Part shown: one piece after another, positions 44,298 to 54,434 of the stretch
How positions within the stretch are numbered: position 1 is the stretch's first letter
Layout of the letters: each line of letters starts with the position of its first letter
DNA from: Arcuatula senhousia
Lineage: Eukaryota; Mollusca; Bivalvia; Mytilida; Mytilidae
Assembly: GCA_963971305.1 (NCBI GenBank)
Contig: OZ020317.1
Coordinates: 17,006,001-17,070,000, forward strand
DNA length: 64,000 nt
Direction of reading: 5' to 3'
Translations under genes and position numbers: made by a program
Notes under the pieces: model-generated
What the model saw: the letters and a program-made list of their open reading frames with translations, nothing else
Databases searched by the model: none
What the model was told of the DNA's origin: nothing

Positions 44298-44489
44298 GTA
44301 GAAGATGTCATAAAAAGTAGGGGTCGGTGTGCAAAAAATTTCTTCAGTAAATAAAGGTAAAGTCTTAGAGAAGTTCCAAAATTAGACTGAAATTCTGAAA
44401 CATGAAGAGTGACCATCCTTAAATAACTCTGCCGCAGGTAAAAAGTAAAACCTGTAGGACTTCATAGAGGAAATCAATTGCCCGATCCT

Positions 44490-44830
44490 ATAGACCATAG
44501 CTCTTTTTCTTTTAGTGACAGTCAAACTCTTATCCCCGCTTGGCCTAGCCTTGTGTCCCTATTTCCTCCACTTCATCATCTTATTTCATGTTCATTGTAT
44601 CACCTTATTTAGTTAAAATATATTTATTTATCCTAAATTGGGAAACAATCGACCTCTTCAAATTAAAGGTGTCTTTGACGTGCACAGGGTATTGCTCCTC
44701 CTATACACGGGACTACCATTTTTCGTCCCTTCCGAGGGACTAGCGTCGTTTCTTGGGACCATCCTCGCTAGTCACCTCTTATATATTAATTTATCTCCCT
44801 GATAAAGTCGAATTCATGATGCTTAGGAGC
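44490..44830 (+). mobile_element. SINE-like element, worn copy of the 15455 subfamily
   Basis: Shares CCTTGTGTCCCTATTTCCTC, CACTTCATCATC and TTCATGTTCATTGTATCACC with the reverse complement of 15480-15600, but the rest is rearranged. Tentative. Confidence 0.45.
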
Positions 44831-45159
44831 AAAGCAATAACTAACTAAATGTATTACAGACTCTATTTGTAAGTTTCAAAGAATCTCAAATATTATATTC
44901 AAAAATGAAATATTGTCTAAAAAATAATTAACGTGATTGAAATTGAGTTAATAGGGGGAAGGTTTGGCCCAATAAAGTAGTTTAACCCCGCTACATTTAT
45001 ATGTGCTTGTCCTTACCCAGGAATCCTTGTCAAAGCTTTGGTTAGCCATGTCCTTGTCTTTTATCTGTTTTTTGTTTAATGTCCAGAAATGGGTCTTTCT
45101 TTGATAATCTAGGGATTTGTTTGAATCTTATGTATTGTATTTTTAGTCTTGGGCCAATG

Positions 45160-45300
45160 CAAGACAGCGAGCAGTGACCTCAGGTCATGTTGAAGACTGC
45201 TGGCTGTTTTCCATTGTGATTTTTTAAATTGCCGTTTTTTTAATGTTGGTTGTGTCGTGTACACTTATTCCACATCTCTGTATCGTCTATTAAATTGGAA
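45160..45300 (+). repeat. Dispersed repeat, partner of 60090 and inverse of 8262
   Basis: Shared words TGCTGGCTGTTTTCCATTGT, TTTAAATTGCCG, and GTGTACACTTATTCCACATC. Confidence 0.75.
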
Positions 45301-45329
45301 ACGGAATGGTTATGCATACTTTTTGACTT

Positions 45330-45610
45330 TTATTTATAAGATATTTAATTAAACACGGTTAAAAATGTACAATCCACAAACATGTAATAAACATTTGTGA
45401 AAATAGTAAACAATGCTAATTAAATTGTCTTTGTAAAGTATCAGTAAAAACATGTAAAAGTATCTTTAAAAGTTTAGGAAATTCATGTATTTACTGACCA
45501 TTTTTAGTAAATAAATGATACTTGCAGTCTTGGTAAATTCACCTATTTACTTAATTTTAGTAAATACTAGTTTTTACTGATTACACATATTTACTGTAAC
45601 ATATACACGA
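45330..45610. repeat. AT-rich block with repeated TTTACT/AGTAAA words
   Basis: Many copies of AGTAAATA or TATTTACT in both orientations, recalling subterminal arrays of the TIR elements here, but I cannot define ends. Lies about 300 bp downstream of an EGF exon. Confidence 0.4.
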
Positions 45611-45898
45611 ACCGACACAGACCTTGTACATCGTCAACTTTTTAAGTTTTAATCTGTGTAAAAAATAAGTTTCTCCAGCTGTTGCTTTTTGCTTTCTTTC
45701 TTAAAAGGTGACATGACCATTAATGACAGTTACATGACATCCATATGTTTCGACACTTGCCATTTTGATAATACTCTAGTTAGGGTCGACGTTCCCATTA
45801 AATCATGCTTTTGTTTGAAATTCTATATAAACTTTTGCTTATTAAAATTGGTTTATTATTCTTGATAGAATAAAAGCAATATGTAAGATAAGAAGTAC

Positions 45899-46000
45899 CT
45901 GTACAGTGCTGCCCAGAGTACCGTGGTGGACAGTGACACATATAACCTTGACCCTCTTCATGACATGTCCCGCCATTTTTACATGGATTATGAGCACAGG
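45899..46000 (-). CDS. EGF-like exon 6
   Basis: 102 bp, phase 1-1. Acceptor CACACTTTTTGCAG-like; donor TGTACAG then GTACTTCT (a usable but weaker GTACTT site). Module spacing C-x4-C-x5-C-x8-C-x-C-x8-[18 protein letters not shown], then [12 protein letters not shown]. Near-duplicate of exon 39397-39498. This is the cleanest EGF in the window, with the usual G-G-T before the third Cys and the aromatic-Gly pair (Y-S-G) between Cys5 and Cys6. Confidence 0.92.
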
Positions 46001-46684
46001 CTGCAAAAAGTGTGAACATTTTCACATTTTTTTTTTCTGCACAGAGTTTAGTTGGCTATTCAATTTATACATTTAATGCAATATTTTGTAGCTTTATTGG
46101 TGTGTTAAGTACTATTCCACATAAGGATCAGGCAGGGGGTGGCACATCGATAATTTCCAATTTCAGATTTTGGGGTATAGATGCATTCATTTTACCATAA
46201 AAACGAACCCAATGCAGTTTTTACATCTTAATATGTATTTGGTGTCTAGATATTTTTTGACTGGTTATATAGGAAAAAAATATGGCTGGACATTTTCCCG
46301 TACTTTTCACTATACAATGTAACTAAATTTTGACTGGTAATATCTCCTAAACCCAAGATAGACTGAAAAATCTAATGGTCAAAACAAAGTTTACTGGGGT
46401 TGCTTTACCTAATTCTGTTGAAATTTTTTTGTGTATTTATTATCGATGTGCCACCCTATTAATGGTATCTGCCTAATTCTTCGAAAAAGTAGTACTTAAA
46501 GCCTGCATCCTAGCACATTTTGAATGAAACGCACTTTTGAAATGTGCGTAAAGGTCCATGCTTTTACGAACCAATAAAACAACAAAATATTGCATCCAAT
46601 GCATATGATTACATTCTGTAAAAATATACAATGTTCGAATAGGTTTATTTATAATATTGCAAAATATTCATTGTTCTTTTTTTT
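46001..46684. other. Intron, nothing recognised
   Basis: AT-rich sequence upstream of exon 45899-46000; no exon or repeat recognised. Confidence 0.5.
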
Positions 46685-47226
46685 TAATGTTGGATTGGAC
46701 ATATAATTTTACCCTTGTGTCGTGGGGAACATGATACATATCACCAGAAATAAGGTCACTGTGACCAATCACGTGTGTCGATCGGACATAAAGTTTTACC
46801 CTTGTACGTCCGGAACACTTTAATTTGTTTAAATTCCTAGTTAAGGTCCATAGATTGGATAATAGATAATTGGGTTCAATGATATTTCATCACTACATGT
46901 GGCTTGGGTAATTAAATTTGGTATATGCGACCTATATTTTAGACTGGAAAGACTTAAGTTAAGTTCTTAGTTAAGGTCCACAGCTTTGATACTAGATGTT
47001 GGGGGTCAATATTTTACCACTGAATGTGTCTTGGGTAGCATGAAACCACCCACTAGAAATAAAGCCACCGTGGCCTATTTTTACGCATGAATCATTTTTG
47101 TTAAGGTCTTGTTTAAAGTCCATAAATCTGCTACTACATGTTGTGGGGGCAATGGTATTTCACCACTATATGTGTCTTGGGTTAAACACGACACCATCCA
47201 ATAGAAATTGAGACACTCCGACCATG
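46685..47226 (+). repeat. GTGGATCGGGCATA-family tandem repeat, left part
   Basis: Three or four units of about 150 bp with AGGTCACTGTGACC, TTAAGGTCCATA and ATTTCACCACTA words, same family as 7905-8255. Interrupted at 47226 by the TIR element 47227-48974 and resuming at 48975. Confidence 0.8.
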
Positions 47227-48974
47227 CACTCTAAAAAATAAATTACTCAGTATCTTGGAATTACTAGTTTTGAGTATTTGGAATTACTTACAAATACTAA
47301 GTAATTAAAAAATAATACTAAGTAATTTTATAAGTAATCGGGTTTTACTTAAGTCAAGTAAAACAAATCTTAAAATAAGTAATTCAAATTTGTGTTAAAT
47401 ATAATTACTTATTTTGAGTATTACTATTACTTATTGCAAAACATGAAATCATTCACCAAGTTAGAATTACTAATTTCAAGACATTGAATTACTAATAAAC
47501 TTCAAATTACTTATTTTGAGTAATTCAATTACAATTATTTCAATTTTTTTATAAATGGCAGAATTTAAAGTAAACTCCTAAATAAATGGAGCAGTATCAT
47601 TTGATCTTGCATGTATATAGAGGCTGTAACATTATAAACCTTTATAAAGCAAATGTAGATAAAAATAATATACAGTGTCCTTATTACCTCTTCACAACAA
47701 TTGGCATTAATTAATAGATACTTAATTCTATATAAGTTTTTAAATATGGCTGTGCATGTTGAACACATTTTGAAAAAATATTGTGTGAAAAAAACAAACA
47801 TTTGCCACTGTTGCTGATTGAAATGAAACATCTTTTTGCAAAAAATACGGGGCTAAGATAAAGTACTAAGTAATACTGAATTACTTACTAAGTAAATGGA
47901 ATATGAATGAGAGAAGGAATTTGATTGGTTAATTAAAAAGAGGCAACCAATGAGATGATCTGTAACTTTATTCTTGTTTTGGCGCTTTGAATTGCATCAA
48001 GTTGGAAGAGGAATTCACAGAAGATGTTTTTTTTATATATTTTCGGAATTCCAGTGATTGTACCGAGTACATTTGTCAGATAAGTGTATTTTTAATATAT
48101 TTTATTATTTTTAATTCCTTTTTAATGTTTCCATTGCATTCTAAATCATTATGTTAAAGATCATCAGTTAAATTATTTAGAAAATGTAAACAATTGTTTT
48201 ATGCATGTGTGACAAATATCATACACAGTGAGAACTAAAATGTTTAAAAGAATATAGCACACGAAAGATGCAATGAGGTGTTTAGTTTAGATGTATAGAT
48301 TGAAAGATAAAACTGTCGAGCATCCATACCGACTGGTTCTCGATAATTTTGTTTCACTGAAAACGATACTTTGTGGAGTACTCTTTTCTTTTCAGACAAC
48401 AAAAAGGACACGGGAAGGAGGAATGGTGAATCGTAAACAGATCTAGGAACAATTCATAATGATGCTAGTGACAGACTGACGCCTAGATGGCCCATATGAG
48501 ATACAAAGGAGTCGTTAAATATGTAGAAACAAATAAAATAATTACTTAAACTGAGTTAAATAATTACTCAAACTGAGTAAAATAATTACTTGAAATAAGT
48601 AAATTAATTTCTAGAAATAAGTAATTGAATTTCTAGAAACAAGTAATTGAATATCTTAAAACAAGTAAAACAACTACTTGAAGTAAGTAAATCAATCTAT
48701 GAAAATAAGTAAAATAATTACTTGAAACTGGAAAATATATGCCTTAAAACAAGTAAAACATTTACTTGTTTCAAGAATATTTGAGTTCTTAAATTAAGTA
48801 ATTTCGAAATACTAAGTAGATACAATAAAATTACTGAGTAATTAATTTCTCAGTAATTTTGAATTACTACGAATTACTCCCAGATATACAAATTTTTTTA
48901 CTTGGTAATTTACTTAAAATGAGTAATTAAATTACTTGAAATAAGTATTACTAAGTAATTTATTTTTTAGAGTG
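47227..48974. mobile_element. TIR element with TAAGTAATT subterminal arrays, 1748 bp
   Basis: Perfect 21-bp termini CACTCTAAAAAATAAATTAC(T) in inverse orientation. The first 300 bp and last 430 bp are packed with AAGTAATT or AATTACTT words in both orientations (dozens of copies). Inserted in the middle of a tandem repeat, whose sequence resumes at 48975; the possible target duplication is TG (47225-47226 and 48975-48976). The interior 47540-48530 holds an 88-aa minus frame without motif. No transposase recognised. Termini beginning CACT recall CACTA elements, but the superfamily is not established. Confidence 0.85.
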
Positions 48975-49095
48975 TGGAATTATGCAATTTTGATCAATTT
49001 CTTGGTAAAGGTCCATATCCCGGGAAACACATGTTGGGGATCAATAATATCAGATATCTCAAGAACGGGAGGGCCATTCTGTGGTTAATAGACAC
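48975..49095 (+). repeat. GTGGATCGGGCATA-family repeat, right part
   Basis: Resumes the interrupted unit (GGTAAAGGTCCATATCC, GAACGGGAGGGCCATTCTG), matching 8165-8240. Confidence 0.75.
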
Positions 49096-49984
49096 ATTAG
49101 TTTAAGATTAGCGAACAAAAGTTATTGCCATGTAGGCGATATCATAAAACAAAAGATAATCAATCGAACAAAAGTCATAGAATCTACACCCATATCATTC
49201 AGTAATTCAAATTGTATTCTTGGACGAATGTCATGTTTGACTTATAAAATCATCAAAATCATGTAGTTATCTATAATTTCTGGGCACAGAACAGTCAATA
49301 GAAGGACGAGTACAGACGAGGACATCAGTTTGAAAATGTCCTCGTGTAATATCTCCACAGACACTTTATAATACAAAACGTCGCCGCAGGTGCTCCGGAA
49401 GGGTAGCGGCCATGTTTAAGATGTAATGATATATGTTGTCCATAAGGTCTACATTTTATAAACTTACCTTTAACATCTACAAAAGAAGATACCAAAGAGG
49501 TTAAAGTTATAATTGTATTCCTAAATGTTTTAACAAAAAGAAAACTTTTAATCTTAGAAAAAAATCTTTCCTGAAGACAGTTTGTTTGTTTGTTAGGCAT
49601 TTCGTTTTGTTAAATTGTTACTAGTAATTGCTGAACGCAAAACTAAAATCATAAGAAAAATCAGAAAATTAACACCCAAAATATACTTGATACCACCAAA
49701 TAACCACTGTAATAATAATTCACCCAATACCACCATGATATATTAATTCCAAGAATAGTAATCTGACAACCTACTCACCTGATACTTAAAATACTAACAT
49801 TCACAATTATTTCAGGAAAATTTCCATATGTGGACATTTATACATAGAAGATTGCTAGTGGCAGCATTGATTCCTTAATAGTTCAGTAGAGCACCTACAC
49901 ACCGTTCTTCTCATGACACTCGCGCTCTAAGTTATGAAGCAAGATCATACTAACGTTAAGGATGATTTCAAAAATAATGTTAAG
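49096..49984. other. Intron, nothing recognised
   Basis: About 890 bp; frames at 49081-49266 and 49325-49600 lack motifs. The latter starts in a GC-richer patch, but no splice borders support it. Confidence 0.45.
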
Positions 49985-50140
49985 TGGACAGATACACATA
50001 TAGGAGCTGTGCTCATCCTACCATGGAACATTCTTACTATACGTTCACAGCTTTTTCCGGAAATGTTGAGTTGACATGTACACACATACGAGTTGTTCTT
50101 GGCTTACATTCACATTTATCCACGGAATAGGTAAGTGGAC
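49985..50140 (-). pseudogene. Outlying half-exon EGF copies (two)
   Basis: Near 50040-50075 and 50100-50135 the words TTTTTCCGGAAATGTTGAG and ACATTCACATTTATCCACGG with ACATACGAGTTGTTCTT repeat the 3' half of exon 50971-51072 in decayed form. Separated from the main array (50590-50970) by inserted repeats. Confidence 0.6.
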
Positions 50141-50154
50141 ATTTATTCGTGAGA

Positions 50155-50440
50155 GAAAGAAGCAGAGGTACCAATACGGCTTACGAATGTTAAAAGTCCT
50201 AAAGTGTAGAGAAAATCCAATAAACTCCAACGAGAATAGGATGAAAAAAGACAACATAAATCATCAAAATAAAACAAATGAAGTAATAATCAACAACGCG
50301 AACTCAAGTCGTATAGAGAGTGAACTTTGGTGCTTTGGAAAAGTAAGCAGTTCCTGCTTGCTATAACACACCTGTGTCGCTGCCAACTGTAAATCCAGTG
50401 TGTCAAATCCAGTAAAAGAAGACAAAACTAAACCCTATGA
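50155..50440 (+). repeat. Dispersed repeat, partner of 22625-22925
   Basis: GAAGCAGAGGTACCAATACG, AATCAACAACGCGAACTC, AAGTAAGCAGTTCCTGCTTG. It lies within the half-exon array and splits it. Confidence 0.8.
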
Positions 50441-50454
50441 AAAAACATGCAGCA

Positions 50455-50565
50455 TCTACACTCATTAAACAAATTGAAATCCCAAATTTGTCTATGAACG
50501 CATGACGTCTTCCGTAAAATTTCTTAAGTGAAGACAGCAACCGAGGCGGAGCATAGTCTTCATCG
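50455..50565 (-). pseudogene. Retroelement fragment (SSLKKFYGR motif)
   Basis: On the minus strand, LLSSLKKFYGRRHAFIDKFG and SICLM match a C-terminal block I recall from a common invertebrate reverse-transcriptase ORF family (S-L-x-K-F-Y-G-R-x-x-D-L). Only this block is present. A possible second fragment of the same family is at 53030-53160. Confidence 0.45.
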
Positions 50566-50589
50566 TCGTAAACCACGATTTTTGTGTCA

Positions 50590-50970
50590 GACGTGACATT
50601 GACACACACATAAGATCTCCTGATGGCAAGACAATTCTTACGTTTAGAGTTATTTCCGGAATAGTTGAATGGTTATCTACACACAAATGTTGTTCCGATG
50701 GGCAGTATAAGATTTACTTTCACATTTATCTCCGGAATATTTAAGTGTAGTTTTACATCCCATTTTACACACATAGGAGTTATTTGATGTAAAGATAATA
50801 CCTACGTTCACATTTATCTCCGGAAAGTTAAGAGTAGTTTTACATACAAAGGAGTTCTTGGATGTCAAGATAATACCTGCGTTCACATTTATCCTCGGAA
50901 TTTTTATTTGGACATCTTCATACAAATTAAGGAGTTGTTCTGATTCATATGATTGCACGATTACACTTAC
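50590..50970 (-). pseudogene. Tandem array of decayed EGF half-exons with 5' splice sites
   Basis: Four or five units (spacing about 70-100 bp) each repeat the 3' half of exon 50971-51072 with its donor: plus-strand words ACGTTCACATTTATCTCCGG at 50637, 50711, 50812, 50880 against the intact ACGTTCACATTTATTCCCGG at 50969. In minus-strand translation they read NSYVCKMGCK, TLKYSGDKCES, NSFVCKTTLNF and similar, echoing NSYVCRCPINYSGNKC of the intact exon. Units lack the first half (Cys1-Cys3) and an acceptor, so they are not exons; several keep donor-like GTAAG words. Confidence 0.8.
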
Positions 50971-51072
50971 GTTCACATTTATTCCCGGAATAGTTTATCG
51001 GACACCTACATACATATGAGTTGTTCTCCTCGTGACAAGTGCCTCCATTTTTACAAAGTGGTGCTGCACATA
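50971..51072 (-). CDS. EGF-like exon 5
   Basis: 102 bp, phase 1-1. Acceptor CCTTTTTTTCAG-type; donor TGTGAAC then GTAAGTGTA (strong). Module C-x4-C-x5-C-x8-C-x-C-x8-[18 protein letters not shown], then CRCPINYSGNKC. Intact, with the usual G-G-T and Y-S-G signatures. It is the parent of the half-exon array lying immediately downstream, which starts right at its donor. Confidence 0.92.
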
Positions 51073-52114
51073 CTGAAAAAAAGGTTTTCATTTTGAATGA
51101 TTTTTTTGAGTTAGTCTATTTTTGTGCCCAAAAAACCCCGAACATTATATATAACGTCAAAAATTCTCGGACAAATTTTATATCTTGATGAATATTTTAG
51201 CACTGAGAATCAGATGAACTATAGGGTAAAATTGGAGATAAAACTTAGAATGGTGTATTAAACCAAACTGAATTACGTGTGTCTTAAAATATCAAGTTTG
51301 ATATCAAGATAATAAATATTTGACAGAGAGATCATATATAGTCAATATATCTGAAAGTGAGATTTCAAAATCTATTTATGTTTTTGGTCACGTTTAAGCA
51401 AACGTACAAACACGACATCATTCAGTTAAGCAGTTGGTTAACAGTTGGTGCATGCAACCAGCGATGCAGGCAATTAAGTTTATTTATTAAAAGGTTTTTT
51501 TTATATTAGTTACTAGTATAGAAATCATATACACGTTACACACATAACAGTATCTCTAGTATTCAATAGTATACAGACTGACGCTACTGGCAATAGTTCC
51601 ATTTACATACTATAACTTAGAAATTGCATGTGTTTCATAACGTATTTCTTATTATGGCGTAGTGTCTCCTGTGTTATAGTTTTTATTTGTTTATTGTCTT
51701 GATCTTTTTGATGATTTTGGTCTTAAAGTTTGCTTTTCTCATGCAAAGTTCATAGTTCTTAGTTTAGCCTTCATGTACACCCGTAGTTAAATCAGTTTAA
51801 TAATCGAAGATACTTACTTTCAACGGCTGTAAAAATGATAAGAAAAGATATGGTTAATAGAAACACAGAACTTGATATTAAATGTATACAATTATGTTAT
51901 ATATTTGAAAATATGTACGTTTTTATTCTCCATAAATCAATATACTACTACTATAGTCTGTGTCACAAGATTTTTGTTTTTTATTTTAAAGTCTGTTGAT
52001 TTATTTCCACCCCGTATTTTTCATTATGACAAATAATACATAAACTACAACTTTTCTCCAATAATTGTGCAAATAGTCATGACTTTAACATGTTACATAT
52101 TTTGTCTTTACTGA
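51073..52114. other. Intron, nothing recognised
   Basis: About 1 kb of AT-rich intron upstream of exon 50971-51072 without repeats I recognise. Confidence 0.5.
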
Positions 52115-52612
52115 AGCAGGTTGTCCCGTGCGGGGCCCATGTGGCGAAGAGCCCGCAGCAGAACTTAGCTTGTCGCAAGAGGCGACTAACGGTCTTGGGA
52201 TTCTGACGTCTGGTCAGTGCTCAGCCCACAGAGCGACCAAATGTGTACCCTAAGTGGCTGAATAGGGTGGCCCTCGTCCGCAGGGGTTGCCGGGTCTATA
52301 ATACGGAAACCCTGACCGCCGACCATAGTGGGCCAACGTGTGTGGAGAGTGCCACGCTTCATGCACGTAAAAGACCCCTGGACCGCCAATTAGTGCAACA
52401 CATAGGCTAAATTTTCCGCCCCTACCCATGCCACCTCTCCCCTTTTCCTGTGGTTCTTCAAAATTTATCGTTCCTTTGTATCCCACCCCATCCCCATAGT
52501 TCATTCATCATCATCATTTTATGTTCATTGTACCACCCTTTTCATGTTCATCGCTTGTAACCTAAATAGCGTTGCACGTGCGTAAAACACCAACTCACTC
52601 ACCCACTCACTG
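52115..52612 (+). mobile_element. SINE-like element (CTCA-tail family)
   Basis: Head GTCCCGTGCGGGGCCCATGT, GCAAGAGGCGACTAACGGTC; tail CAACTCACTCACCCACTCAC. Full-length relative to 33160-33655 with a small deletion near 52380. Frames at 52186-52504 recur in the other copies and are not genes. Confidence 0.8.
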
Positions 52613-53029
52613 AAGCAGGTTTACTCCAACAAAAGGAACCAGTTTGTAAACAAATATGGCAGATTTTAACAAAGGATTTCCCCGTAGAGATTTTAAAATC
52701 AGCGATGCGTTGCCAAGGGAGGTAAGAGGGTAAATTATTGGAGTAAAAAACTAGAAAACACTTGTGACACAGAGTGACACTATAGAATAGATATAAAAAG
52801 TTGAAAATTTAAATGAAGTATGGACATTAATCGGTCAAATTTGACTAGTATGAAAATGATGTTTTGGAAAAGGAGTGCAGACTTATTTTATCGTTTAGCT
52901 TCATATTTCATTATATGATGATGTTATTTTACTAGGCAATCCCCGATTTGGTTTCTATTTACATCTCATATATATCCTGAAGAACTTGAGATTAAGGACA
53001 CAACATATTCCTAAAGTCCGCTTCATATT
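52613..53029. other. Intron, nothing recognised
   Basis: No repeat family or splice-bounded frame noted. The CACCAACTCACTCACCCACT tail of the SINE precedes it. Confidence 0.4.
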
Positions 53030-53160
53030 TGAATTTATATCTCGAAATTCTTACACTAGGAAGCTTTGTACAAAGCTCTATGACAAACGTGATGACTTTC
53101 CGTTTGCATGTAGCAAGCTTCCGTCCGATCCAGCTTATGGAGGTAAACGTCTCATAGATA
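53030..53160 (+). pseudogene. Possible reverse-transcriptase-ORF fragment (YDKRDDF motif)
   Basis: The plus-strand frame contains TKLYDKRDDFPFACSKLP followed by PAYGG. The pair Y-D-K-R-D-D-F ... P-x-x-P-A-Y-G is a signature I associate with the same invertebrate RT ORF family as 50455-50565. Surrounding frame is short and the rest of the domain is missing, so it is a relic at best. Confidence 0.4.
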
Positions 53161-53321
53161 CATTCGTTATTCCTAAGCTCGAAGGGAATATAGTGATTTC
53201 CTTGATCGATCATTACATCTGGCAGGCGATTTGATATTAAAGGGTTATGCTTCTTCCCGGTTGCTTCTTTACTAAAAAAAATCGTAAGACACCATGTGCT
53301 TGTATACAAAATACGTAATTT

Positions 53322-53388
53322 CTATCTCTCGGGTGAGTATAGAGGTTAGTTTGTCTATCTCTCGGGTGAGTATAGAGGTTAGTTTGTC
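53322..53388 (+). repeat. 33-bp direct duplication
   Basis: CTATCTCTCGGGTGAGTATA followed by GAGGTTAGTTTGT, twice in tandem without mismatch. Confidence 0.9.
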
Positions 53389-54000
53389 ATAAAGGTCTAG
53401 TATTGTCGTCCTTTGCCAGATTTGACCCACAGTTTTAATCAAACGTGACGGGAGTGCTCTGCTTTTTTTTCAGGAACACCCGAGTTTAACCAGTTTCGTT
53501 TCTTTCCTTTTATGCATATGGTCTATATACTCAAAACTCGTAAAATTTAATACGAAGTATTTTAATACAGCCGATGTTAGCATAATTTATGACATCTAAA
53601 TCTGGGGATTTTTTTCTACGAAATACAAAAAGAGAGGTAATTGGGGGAAAATACTCGTATGACGTTGCAAAGTTTTAATTACCAGTACATTATAAATGTT
53701 TAGGGAAGTCTGGTTGTTTTACCTTTTTACAGAAATAAACAATTAAAAGGTGACGTTTAAAATAATTACAACTTTCTATCGGATCGTGCTTTTCAGTGTG
53801 GCTTTTTTATGATCTTTCATGTGTTATCTAAACATACTGAAAAGGAACTTGGTTCACAAGCATTTATATGCTATGATATAGAACTTATTTGGTATGGATT
53901 ATAATTGCATATTATGTTGAATCCATAAATTTTGAGAACCTATGCACATAAAGCATTTATGTGCATATATCACTGTTTTTAAACATGATAAAACTTCATA
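53389..54000. other. Intron, nothing recognised
   Basis: AT-rich; ends at the MITE 54001-54313. Confidence 0.45.
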
Positions 54001-54313
54001 AGGGACCGACCATTTAACTTGAAGGGGGGGGCTTGGTTTTTTCCTAAAAAAATATTTTGAAAACGATTTTTGATGAAAAAATATTTTGAAAATGATTTTT
54101 GATGAAAAAACTATTTTGGCAGCAGAGGGTAAGAAAAAAAATATTCTGAAGAAGAATTTCTGCCATATAAAATAATGCTACTAATAAAAAAAATATTCTG
54201 TCGCGACGCTTTCAAAAAATAAAAGCTCTGTCATGACGCATTCACAAAAAAAAAATTTTTCCTGGCCAAAACAAAAACCCAAGGCCCCCCTTCAAGTTAA
54301 ATGGTCCGTACCT
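54001..54313. mobile_element. MITE, GGGACCGACC termini, copy 2
   Basis: Left AGGGACCGACCATTTAACTT followed by GAAGGGGGGGC; right inverse GCCCCCCTTCAAGTTAAATG followed by GTCCGTACCT. The interior repeats AAAAAATATTTTGAAAACG-like words. It stops 20 bp short of the donor of EGF exon 54333-54434. Confidence 0.88.
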
Positions 54314-54332
54314 AACAAGAAAGCCAGCTTAC

Positions 54333-54434
54333 CTGAACATGTTTTTCCTGTAAATGGATACGGACATGTACATACAAAGTGATGGTCGTCATGGAAACAT
54401 TTACCACCATGTCTACACGGCAAACTGTCACAGG
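54333..54434 (-). CDS. EGF-like exon 4
   Basis: 102 bp, phase 1-1. Acceptor GGTTATTTTCAG; donor TGTTCAG then GTAAGCTGG. Module C-x4-C-x5-C-x8-C-x-C-x8-C: CDSLPCRHGGKCFHDD, then CTCPYPFTGKTC. It is unusual in having D-D-H-H between Cys3 and Cys4. A MITE lies about 20 bp past the donor, so the 5' splice site has escaped disruption narrowly. Confidence 0.92.

Noticed and set aside
14939..52504. Repeated 60-120-aa open frames with HTRWPTMVGGQGFRIIDL-type peptides, on both strands
   Set aside because: They occur identically inside every copy of the SINE-like element in either orientation and lack starts or splice signals of their own.
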